Assembly (NCBI GenBank): GCA_934408835.1 | Contig: CAKRVU010000105.1 | Location: forward strand, 1 to 5,302 | From: an uncultured Oscillospiraceae bacterium | Lineage (GTDB): Bacteria > Bacillota > Clostridia > Oscillospirales > Ruminococcaceae | Reading direction: 5' to 3' | Length of the DNA stretch: 5,302 bases | In this document: positions 1 through 4,888 of the stretch, one piece after another | How the letters are laid out: every line of letters starts with the position of its first letter | Position numbering within the stretch: the first letter of the stretch is position 1 | Made by a program: the position numbers and the translations under genes | Notes under the pieces: model-generated | The model's database searches: none | What the model was told of the DNA's origin: nothing | What the model saw: only the letters and a program-made list of their open reading frames with translations

Positions 1-1403
1 AGCCAGAGGTTTAAATCAAGAAATTGCATTTTGGTGACCGGATCCTTTGTTTTGACCTGATCATAATAAGGCTTGCAGACATCGGAGGGCGATTTTGCGC
101 CAACCGGATGTTTTAGCAGTTTTTCACGTTCCTTTTGGGTGAACATATAAGCGTTTCCGATAAAGCGTTCTTCCAATTGCTGACCGCGGCGCACCAGGAA
201 ATTGCGACCACGGCGAGGGGGAAGCTTCTGCGCGATTTGTCCGATCAGGCGGCGTATGGGGAACGGAATATGATCATACGCGGTATGCTCGATCGGTTCA
301 CGGTACACGTTATAACCGCCGAAAATTTCGTCCGCGCCTTCGCCGGAAAGAACCACTTTCAAATGCTGCGACGCCAACTTGCAAACGAAATACAGCGCTA
401 CAGCGGAAGGGTCGGCGAGAGGTTCGTCCATATGATACTGTATGTTGGGAAAAGTGCTCCAAAATTCCTCGGGTGTAATTACTTGGTGGATATTTTCCAC
501 CCCGATTAAGTCGGAAAGTTCCTGTGCATAGTGAATTTCATTGTATTTTTCCTGCGAAAAACCAACCGTAAACGTTTTATCCACGCCGGCAGAACAGGCA
601 ACGTAAGAGGAGTCAACGCCGGAGGAGAGGAAGCAGCCTACCTCTACGTCGGCAATTTTATGCGCCTGTACGGAATTATCAAAAGTCTTTTCAATTTCGT
701 CCACCCACTCGTCAAGGGGCTTGTCCTCTTTGGGCTCAAATTCAGGAGTCCAATACCGTGTGACCTTCAAGTCGCCGTCTTGATACAAAAAATAATGCGC
801 GGGGAGGAGCTTATATACCCCTTTGAAAAAGCTTTCTGGGAGTACTGAATATTGGAAGGACAAGTATTCCTCCAGCGCCGTTTCGTTTAATTCTTTTTGA
901 AAATGAGGGTGTTTTAAAAAGCTTTTCAATTCCGAGCCGAACAAAAAGCTTTCGCCCATTTGCGCATAATACATCGGCTTGATTCCAAACGGATCGCGCG
1001 CTCCGAACAGTTGCTTTTTCTCTTTATCCCAGATGACAAAGGCGAACATTCCGCGCAATTGTTTGACAAATTCAGGACCGTATTCCTCATAAGAGTGAAG
1101 GAGGGTTTCGCTGTCGGTATGCGTGGAAAACACATGCCCTTTTTGCAGCAAATCCTCTTTCAGTTCCTGAAAATTATAAATCTCTCCATTGAACAACAGC
1201 ACCATGGAACCGTCTTCATTATAAAGCGGCTGCGAGCCGCCCTCTAAGTCGATGATGGACAAGCGGCAAAAGCCCAGTGCAAGGTCATCGTCCAGATACT
1301 GACCCTGTGAATCCGGACCGCGGTGAGCAATCGTGTCCATCATTGTCTGCAATATCTCTTTACTATTTTCGATTTTATTTGTAAATCCAACAAATCCACA
1401 CAT
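1..1403 (-). CDS. asnB: Glutamine-dependent asparagine synthetase / AsnB-type amidotransferase, N-terminal 467 residues (C-terminus outside window)
   Basis: Class II glutamine amidotransferase fused to an ATP-dependent synthetase. Family reaction: ammonia from glutamine is passed to an adenylated carboxylate, classically aspartate. The start MCGFVGF puts the nucleophile Cys at residue 2. HRGPDS (27-32), RLSIID (47-52), NGEIYN (72-77), RGMFAF and ARDPFGIKP follow in family order. The ATP pyrophosphatase loop is S-S-G-V-D-S-S at 260-266, and VLSGEGADEIFGGY lies near bases 312-356. The ATG at 1401-1403 is fixed by the Cys2 requirement and by AGGAGG 11 nt upstream. The frame is open to base 1 and ends at MQFLDLNLW; the family is usually about 610-630 residues, so roughly 150 are missing because of the window edge, not decay. 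It is divergent from spoVB. It resembles, from memory, B. subtilis AsnB, which amidates mDAP in peptidoglycan precursors, so the acceptor may not be free aspartate. Family call is certain; substrate is open. Confidence 0.96.
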   Translation of the reverse strand, partial: MCGFVGFTNKIENSKEILQTMMDTIAHRGPDSQGQYLDDDLALGFCRLSIIDLEGGSQPLYNEDGSMVLLFNGEIYNFQELKEDLLQKGHVFSTHTDSETLLHSYEEYGPEFVKQLRGMFAFVIWDKEKKQLFGARDPFGIKPMYYAQMGESFLFGSELKSFLKHPHFQKELNETALEEYLSFQYSVLPESFFKGVYKLLPAHYFLYQDGDLKVTRYWTPEFEPKEDKPLDEWVDEIEKTFDNSVQAHKIADVEVGCFLSSGVDSSYVACSAGVDKTFTVGFSQEKYNEIHYAQELSDLIGVENIHQVITPEEFWSTFPNIQYHMDEPLADPSAVALYFVCKLASQHLKVVLSGEGADEIFGGYNVYREPIEHTAYDHIPFPIRRLIGQIAQKLPPRRGRNFLVRRGQQLEERFIGNAYMFTQKEREKLLKHPVGAKSPSDVCKPYYDQVKTKDPVTKMQFLDLNLW

Positions 1404-1616
1404 AAATGGGAATTCCTCCTGATATCGTTCTGTTTGTGATTCTGCTCTGTTTTGCCAAACAGGATGGCTGCTTTCCTTTGACTGCGGCAATACTTGGTTA
1501 CAGTTTTGTTACCGTCAAGCAGCCTGTTTTGAAACGGTGCATGATGGAAAAAGCAACCGATAGGTTGTTCCTGTCGGATACAGTCACATCAGGGCGCCTT
1601 CATCTATCCACAATAT
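1404..1616 (-). promoter_or_regulatory. Structured asnB 5' leader, candidate cis-regulatory RNA
   Basis: The predicted transcript carries about 213 nt before the asnB ATG. Two domains can be folded by hand. Domain 1 (about 1611-1537) is a possible three-way junction: GAUG/CAUC closes hairpins CUGU-AUCCG-ACAG and CAACC-UAUC-GGUUG. Domain 2 (1529-1457) is a long helix: AAACAGG pairs CCUGUUU, CUGCUU pairs AAGCAG, and inside GGUAA pairs UUGCC. The 3' arm of domain 2 has alternative partners: AAACAG at 1452-1447, and the Shine-Dalgarno itself. I see no T-box sequence (GGUGGNACCGCG-like), no poly-U terminator, and no match to lysine, glutamine, TPP, SAM, FMN or purine riboswitch cores that I can recall. 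The stems are visible in sequence; function as a translational switch is inferred. Confidence 0.55.
1415..1420 (-). promoter_or_regulatory. asnB ribosome binding site
   Basis: A full AGGAGG Shine-Dalgarno lies 11 nt before the asnB ATG. The spacing is slightly long but nothing closer competes. The bases just upstream in the transcript extend it to CAGGAGG (1421-1415). That heptamer can pair with CCAUCCUG at 1467-1460 of the same leader with one bulged A, which would hide the site. Confidence 0.85.
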
Positions 1617-1622
1617 GGTTAT

Positions 1623-1651
1623 AGTATATCATAAACCGACGGACAATACAA
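1623..1651 (-). promoter_or_regulatory. asnB promoter, sigma-A type with extended -10
   Basis: On the minus strand, TTGTAT (1651-1646) is followed after 17 bp by TATACT (1628-1623). A TG one base before the -10 makes it an extended -10. Transcription should start near base 1616. The DNA just upstream of the -35 is A/T-tract rich and contains an inverted repeat at 1660-1677. Confidence 0.75.
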
Positions 1652-1659
1652 GGGACAAC

Positions 1660-1677
1660 AAAAATGTTTCCATTTTT
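1660..1677. repeat. Inverted repeat next to the asnB -35, possible operator
   Basis: AAAAATG and CATTTTT form perfect 7-bp arms around a 4-base centre. The centre lies about 52 bp upstream of the predicted asnB start, a usual place for an activator or UP-like element. Short A/T repeats also arise by chance, and no regulator can be named. Confidence 0.35.
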
Positions 1678-1770
1678 CTGTCGCAATCGCGGAGCGGGAA
1701 AGGGGATTAGACGGATAGGATAGGGAGCTTTTGACGAGTCAAGGGATTGAATAGAAGGAAATAGATTCAG

Positions 1771-1805
1771 GGCGGCGGAGAACCGAGTATTTACCGCGCC
1801 TTTTT
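1771..1805 (+). terminator. Terminator-like hairpin upstream of spoVB
   Basis: GGCGGCGG and CCGCGCC can form a 7-bp G/C stem with one bulged G around a 15-base loop, followed at once by TTTTT (1801-1805). There is no plus-strand gene before it in the window, so it could end a short leader transcript or attenuate transcription into spoVB. The large loop and the bulge weaken the call, and an inner CGG-AGAA-CCG pairing competes. Confidence 0.3.
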
Positions 1806-1863
1806 ACACCAGTCGGAGAACAGAGCGTTTTTGAGGAACAAATGATTTTTTGGAGACAATCCC

Positions 1864-1893
1864 GTATACACGGCTTGTCCTGCGGCATATAGA
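1864..1893 (+). promoter_or_regulatory. Weak sigma-E-like promoter candidate for spoVB
   Basis: GTATAC (1864-1869) and CATATAGA (1886-1893), 16 bp apart, resemble the sigma-E pattern of an ATA-containing -35 and a CATACA-like -10. A start near 1900 would leave a leader of about 24 nt. B. subtilis spoVB is under mother-cell control, which makes the match plausible. The -10 departs from consensus at several places. No convincing sigma-A promoter was seen in 1652-1923. Confidence 0.25.
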
Positions 1894-1910
1894 TAACCGA
1901 ATACGAGAGA

Positions 1911-1918
1911 AAGGGGGG
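1911..1918 (+). promoter_or_regulatory. spoVB ribosome binding site
   Basis: AAGGGGGG lies 5 nt before ATG 1924. It is G-rich rather than a perfect GGAGG, but well placed, and it decides the start of spoVB. Confidence 0.7.
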
Positions 1919-1923
1919 CGATT

Positions 1924-3468
1924 ATGAGCAAACAGAGTTTGATGACTGGTGCGCTCACCATTTTAAGCGCCTCTCTCATTACCCGGATTTTGGGATTTGT
2001 CTTTCGGATTTACCTTTCCAATCAGTTAGGTGCCGAGGGGATGGGGCTTTATCAGCTGGTACTCTCTCTTTATATGCTGGTGGTTACCTTTGCCACTTCT
2101 GGAATCAGTGTAGCGGTTTCGAGGATGGTTGCGGAACAGCTGGAAATCAATCGGTACGGAGGGACGCGCACCATTTTACGGATGGCGGTGGGGTATTCCC
2201 TTTTGGTCAGTACGGCGGCCGCAATGTTCCTCTTTCTGTTTGCCGCGCCTATCGGTAATCTCATTTTAAAGGACAGCCGAACGATTCTATCCCTTCGCTG
2301 CCTTGCGCCAAGTCTGCCGTTTATGGCTGTTTCCTCTTGCATCAAGGGATACTTTTACGCATTGCGGAATTCGTTCAAGCCTTCCTCTGCGACTGTGATT
2401 GAACAGCTGGCAAAAATGAGCTTTATTTTAGCAATCATTGGATTGTGGCTGCCGTATGGAGATACGTATGCCTGTGCAGCCGCCGTATTGGGTATGACAG
2501 TCGGCGAGATCATTTCGTGCGCTTACGTGGTTGCTACTTATTATACCGATAGCAGTCGGAAATTACAAAAAAACGCAAAGCAAAAATCTGTCTTGCGGGA
2601 AATTGTCGCCATTTCGTTGCCGATTCAAACGAGTTCTACCTTTCATTCTCTCCTGCGGTTGGCGGAGAACTTATTGATTTTATCAGGGCTTCGTGCTTTT
2701 ACAGGAGGGGATTCGGCGGCGGCCATTGCCGGATACGGGATATTAAAGGGAATGGTTCTTCCGCTTTTAATGTTCCCGACTTCTTTTTTGCAAGCGATTG
2801 TCACTGTATTAATTCCGGAGGTAGCTGGTGCGAATGCATGTGGAAATCAGAAGATGGTTTACCGCGCTGTTTGCAAAACGTTGCAGCTTACTTTGTTGAT
2901 GGGGATTGGGATTACCGGGATTTTCTTTTTGTTTCCACAGCAAATCGGGGACATTCTTTACCACGATCCATTGGTGGGCGCCATGTTAGGGAAGCTTTGT
3001 CTGATTTGTCCATTGATGTATCTGGAGATGGTTACGGTCGGAATTTTAAACGCGATTGGGGAGCAGATTGCGCCAATGCGGTATAATATTGCCGATTCGC
3101 TTTTGCGGATTTGCCTCATTTTCTTCTTTGTGCCTACGGGTGGTATGGACGCTTTCCTTTGGATTATGGTGGCAAGTAATCTGTTTACCTCACTCTTGAA
3201 TTTGCGGCGACTTTTGCGAGTTACCAAAATTTCGTTCCGTTGGTTTGATTGGCTGGTAAAGCCCGGTTTGGCTGCCGCTGCCGCTGCGATTCCCGCGGGT
3301 CTGATTCAAACTGTGCTCAGTTGCTCGGGTTCCCTTTGGGTTTCCGTTGTAATTGGGGCTGTTGCGTCGGTAGCCGTCTACTTTTTGCTCCTCTTTCCGC
3401 TCGGTTGCTTGAGCCGTCGGGAACTGGACTGGTTCAAAAGCAGCCTGCAAAGGAATCCGCGCTGTTAG
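1924..3468 (+). CDS. spoVB: Stage V sporulation protein B-like MOP-family flippase
   Basis: An integral membrane protein of the MOP exporter superfamily (polysaccharide biosynthesis/MurJ-like). Family role: moving lipid-linked cell-wall precursors across the cytoplasmic membrane; SpoVB itself is needed for spore cortex formation. At 514 residues it fits B. subtilis SpoVB (about 518). Around 14 hydrophobic segments can be counted, roughly at 8-30, 41-70, 88-112, 124-145, 160-178, 183-205, 227-255, 270-300, 317-338, 353-377, 388-404, 408-428, 446-466 and 469-495. Family marks are the N-terminal ITRILGFVFRIYLSNQLGAE, then GLYQLVLSLYML and SGISVAVSRMVAE, a basic loop SRKLQKNAKQK (211-221), and mid-protein PTSFLQAIVTVLIPEV. 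It is divergent from asnB and convergent with the NlpC/P60 gene, so it is probably transcribed alone. Paralogues such as YtgP/MurJ or YkvU are the alternatives; the family is sure, the exact subtype less so. Confidence 0.9.
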   Translation: MSKQSLMTGALTILSASLITRILGFVFRIYLSNQLGAEGMGLYQLVLSLYMLVVTFATSGISVAVSRMVAEQLEINRYGGTRTILRMAVGYSLLVSTAAAMFLFLFAAPIGNLILKDSRTILSLRCLAPSLPFMAVSSCIKGYFYALRNSFKPSSATVIEQLAKMSFILAIIGLWLPYGDTYACAAAVLGMTVGEIISCAYVVATYYTDSSRKLQKNAKQKSVLREIVAISLPIQTSSTFHSLLRLAENLLILSGLRAFTGGDSAAAIAGYGILKGMVLPLLMFPTSFLQAIVTVLIPEVAGANACGNQKMVYRAVCKTLQLTLLMGIGITGIFFLFPQQIGDILYHDPLVGAMLGKLCLICPLMYLEMVTVGILNAIGEQIAPMRYNIADSLLRICLIFFFVPTGGMDAFLWIMVASNLFTSLLNLRRLLRVTKISFRWFDWLVKPGLAAAAAAIPAGLIQTVLSCSGSLWVSVVIGAVASVAVYFLLLFPLGCLSRRELDWFKSSLQRNPRC

Positions 3469-3491
3469 GTTGCAGTGTGACGTTAAAAAGG

Positions 3492-3714
3492 AAAGGAGGG
3501 TACTGAATCCATAGGTTCCAAACTGGCTTTGGGGATGGCTGCACTGCGTACGCATTTTGAGACACTGATTTTGGTTTTTATGGGGGCGGCTGCTAAGAGA
3601 TTGCAATTTTATCGTTCCATGCAAATGATATCGGCGGGTATGGCGTTGATATCTATGAGAGCGGGCAGCCTTAGTTTCTTTTGGCGGCTAAACGAAATAG
3701 GTATTTTTACAAAA
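3492..3714 (+). pseudogene. Possible decayed reading frame after an orphan Shine-Dalgarno
   Basis: A strong AAAGGAGG (3492-3499) sits 23 bases after the spoVB stop, yet no ATG, GTG or TTG follows at normal distance. At 3511 there is ATA, which opens a frame reading on through ATG 3529. This frame crosses the terminator hairpin and stops at 3792, so its tail cannot be normal coding. A second frame contains protein-like stretches, GFYGGGC and then EIAILSFHANDIGGYG followed by VDIYE, separated by stops. The spacing of GGG to the acidic end of VDIYE, about 26 residues, is that of a Rossmann nucleotide-binding fold. This suggests remains of a frameshifted gene, but chance cannot be excluded and no family is assigned. 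Confidence 0.2.
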
Positions 3715-3749
3715 AAAGAAAGACGCTTTATCAGAAAGCGTCTTTCTTT
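3715..3749. terminator. Bidirectional intrinsic terminator between spoVB and the NlpC/P60 gene
   Basis: A perfect 15-bp stem (arms 3715-3729 and 3735-3749) with loop ATCAG. On the minus strand it is followed by a run of U from the A tract at 3711-3717, ideal for ending the NlpC/P60 transcript 45 nt after its stop. On the plus strand the 3' arm ends TCTTTCTTTC, a weaker U-rich tail that can serve spoVB. Together with the remains described at 3492-3714, this accounts for the 325-base convergent spacer 3469-3793. Confidence 0.9.
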
Positions 3750-3793
3750 CAACAGATTTGTCTGTTTCTGCTTCAAGCATTATGTAATATGAA

Positions 3794-4570
3794 TTAATAG
3801 GGTCTGGCATAAAAGCAGATGCAATTCTGGTCATACAGACTCCGCTGTACCACGCCGTTTGGAGAAGCGTCAATCACCTGTCCGTTGCCGGCATAGATTC
3901 CGACATGCCCAATGTTCATAAATCCGCTGCCCCAAGGATAAGTCCAAAAGACCAGATCGCCCGGCTGCAGCTGGTTGGCTGAAATGGCATATCCGCGGTC
4001 ATTGCAGTATTTTGCCTGCTGGCTGGAAGAATGAGGAAGGCTGATACCGGCTTGCGAGTAGGCGTAACAAACAAGTCCGGAACAGTCAATCGTAATTCCA
4101 TTGACTGTTGCGCCATAAGGGGTGCCGATCAGTGATTTGGCGGCGTTCACCACAGTTTGTCCAACACTGCTGTTAGAAGAACGAGTGGTTGAGGTTGTAG
4201 TTTTTGGAGCGCTTTTTGAGGAGCTGGACGAAGACGCCTTTTTCTGCTCCTTCGACTGCTGCGCCGCACGCTGTGCTGCGGCTTGTTGTTCTGCTTCTTC
4301 CGCTGCCTTTCTTGCTGCTTCCTCGGCCGCTGCTTGGGCTGCTGCAGCCGCTGCCGCTGCTGCGGCTTCTTCTGCGGCGCGCTCCTCTGCAATGGCGATT
4401 CCGGCTTGCTGGTCAATTCGGACAGTGACTGGATACACGGTATTGATATTGGTTTGCGGCATAGTTATTTCTTCCGCTGCAGCCGCCTGTACCGGAAAAC
4501 AGCACAATGCGCTGGTAACAATCGCTGTTGATAAAGTTGCTGAAATCAGTTTGATTCCCATGATATGCAT
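3794..4570 (-). CDS. Secreted NlpC/P60 (C40) peptidoglycan endopeptidase with Ala/Glu-rich stalk
   Basis: A wall hydrolase of 258 residues. The family cuts peptide stems of peptidoglycan, typically the D-Glu to diamino acid bond, outside the cell. A signal peptide covers about 1-30 (hydrophobic core, then FPVQA-AAA). Residues 61-111 are Ala/Glu/Gln-rich, probably helical or coiled coil; 112-135 form a Ser/Thr linker. The catalytic domain spans about 136-258: GTPYG, DCSGLVCYAYSQAG with Cys163, LPHSSSQQ, LQPGDLVFW, and GHVGIYAGNG with His222. The third catalytic position, usually His, reads Asp234 in VIDASPNG. ATG 4570 is chosen because GAGGTG lies 7 nt upstream; the ATG at 4561 would sit too far from it. 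It is closest in layout to CwlO/P60-type hydrolases. It has its own promoter and terminator, so it is likely monocistronic. Confidence 0.93.
   Translation of the reverse strand: MHIMGIKLISATLSTAIVTSALCCFPVQAAAAEEITMPQTNINTVYPVTVRIDQQAGIAIAEERAAEEAAAAAAAAAAQAAAEEAARKAAEEAEQQAAAQRAAQQSKEQKKASSSSSSKSAPKTTTSTTRSSNSSVGQTVVNAAKSLIGTPYGATVNGITIDCSGLVCYAYSQAGISLPHSSSQQAKYCNDRGYAISANQLQPGDLVFWTYPWGSGFMNIGHVGIYAGNGQVIDASPNGVVQRSLYDQNCICFYARPY
4238..4390 (-). repeat. Low-complexity GCN/GAA-rich tract encoding the Ala/Glu stalk
   Basis: This part of the NlpC/P60 gene encodes residues 61-111, including ten consecutive alanines at 69-78 written with mixed GCN codons (GCG, GCT, GCA, GCC). The repeat exists mainly at the protein level. 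The mixed codons argue against simple trinucleotide slippage, though short GCTGCT-type runs could still expand or shrink. Such stalks usually place a hydrolase away from the membrane or mediate protein contacts. Confidence 0.75.
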
Positions 4571-4577
4571 CTGATTA

Positions 4578-4583
4578 CACCTC
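4578..4583 (-). promoter_or_regulatory. Ribosome binding site of the NlpC/P60 gene
   Basis: GAGGTG on the minus strand, 7 nt before ATG 4570. It selects the upstream of two in-frame ATGs (4570 against 4561). Confidence 0.75.
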
Positions 4584-4616
4584 GTCAGTTGATTTTCTCA
4601 TTTTTAATACCGTCTT

Positions 4617-4645
4617 ATTATAACAGATTAGAGAAGCAAAAGTTT
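4617..4645 (-). promoter_or_regulatory. Promoter of the NlpC/P60 gene, extended -10 type
   Basis: A perfect TATAAT (4622-4617) preceded by TGT gives an extended -10. The hexamer 17 bp upstream, AAACTT (4645-4640), is a poor -35, as expected where an activator or the extended -10 compensates. The start should be near base 4610, leaving a leader of about 40 nt. Confidence 0.65.
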
Positions 4646-4653
4646 GTAATAAC

Positions 4654-4670
4654 TGTAAACATTTTGTCAT
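4654..4670 (+). promoter_or_regulatory. WalR-like direct-repeat box upstream of the hydrolase promoter
   Basis: TGTAAA-N5-TGTCAT matches the WalR (YycF) consensus TGTWAH-N5-TGTWAH in 11 of 12 positions. It spans about -44 to -60 of the predicted start, next to a weak -35. WalR controls wall hydrolases of this kind in Bacilli. The half-sites read on the strand opposite the gene. A further TGTAAT (4645-4650) and TGTCAA (4673-4678) flank it at other spacings. The match was made by eye, and presence of WalRK in this organism is not shown. Confidence 0.4.
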
Positions 4671-4740
4671 CATGTCAATCGGATGGAATCAGAGAGAGCA
4701 ATGTAATGTTGTTTTCTCGACAACCACAGGGTTTTTTAGA

Positions 4741-4762
4741 CAAAAATTTCATTGCATGAAAT
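4741..4762 (-). terminator. Weak A/U-rich terminator candidate after the VanW/G5 gene
   Basis: On the minus strand ATTTCAT-GCA-ATGAAAT forms a 7-bp stem with a 3-base loop and runs into U residues (A tract 4742-4746). The stem is almost all A/U and lies about 127 nt after the VanW stop, so it may be inefficient. It is the only terminator-like element I see in the 318-base spacer 4571-4888. Confidence 0.3.
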
Positions 4763-4856
4763 GGGTATTCCATGGGAAACAGGATAGGGTTTTTGGTGTT
4801 TTCAGGCGGCGTGTTCATAGTTTTGACGCATTTTAAGGCGAACCATTCCAGAATAT

Positions 4857-4868
4857 CGATTCGAATCG
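4857..4868. repeat. 12-bp perfect palindrome downstream of the VanW/G5 gene
   Basis: CGATTCGAATCG is its own reverse complement. It lies 21 bases past the VanW stop, with no U-run behind it, so it is not an intrinsic terminator. It could be a protein site, an RNA 3'-end stem, or chance. Confidence 0.3.
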
Positions 4869-4888
4869 GATGCAGCTATCAGGGGATT

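Noticed and set aside
135..848. Plus-strand frames of 124 and 105 codons inside asnB
   Set aside because: They are antisense to strongly conserved AsnB motifs and lack ribosome binding sites.
1575..1601. MKAP frame followed by an in-frame TGA and a long open stretch, considered as a selenocysteine or recoded leader frame
   Set aside because: The frame runs into asnB out of phase, has no ribosome binding site, and no recoding element was recognised beyond the leader stems.
1404..1616. T-box leader for asnB
   Set aside because: No T-box core sequence, no AGUA-type stem I signature and no terminator/antiterminator pair with a U-run were found.
1406..1624. 72-codon plus-strand frame over the asnB leader
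   Set aside because: No ribosome binding site before its ATG, antisense to the structured leader and promoter, and no recognisable protein features.
1731..1742. TTGACGAGTCAA, considered as a -35 box or an operator
   Set aside because: No acceptable -10 lies 15-19 bp away on either strand; the 5-bp arms with a 2-base centre are short enough to be chance.
1791..1979. 62-codon minus-strand frame overlapping the spoVB start, with hydrophobic stretches
   Set aside because: Its start lies inside spoVB with no Shine-Dalgarno; the hydrophobicity mirrors the antisense of a membrane protein gene.
4122..4574. 150-codon plus-strand frame opposite the NlpC/P60 gene, rich in Ala, Ser and Cys
   Set aside because: It is the mirror of the GCN-rich stalk; low-complexity DNA keeps several frames open. 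The minus frame has a signal peptide, an active site and a ribosome binding site.
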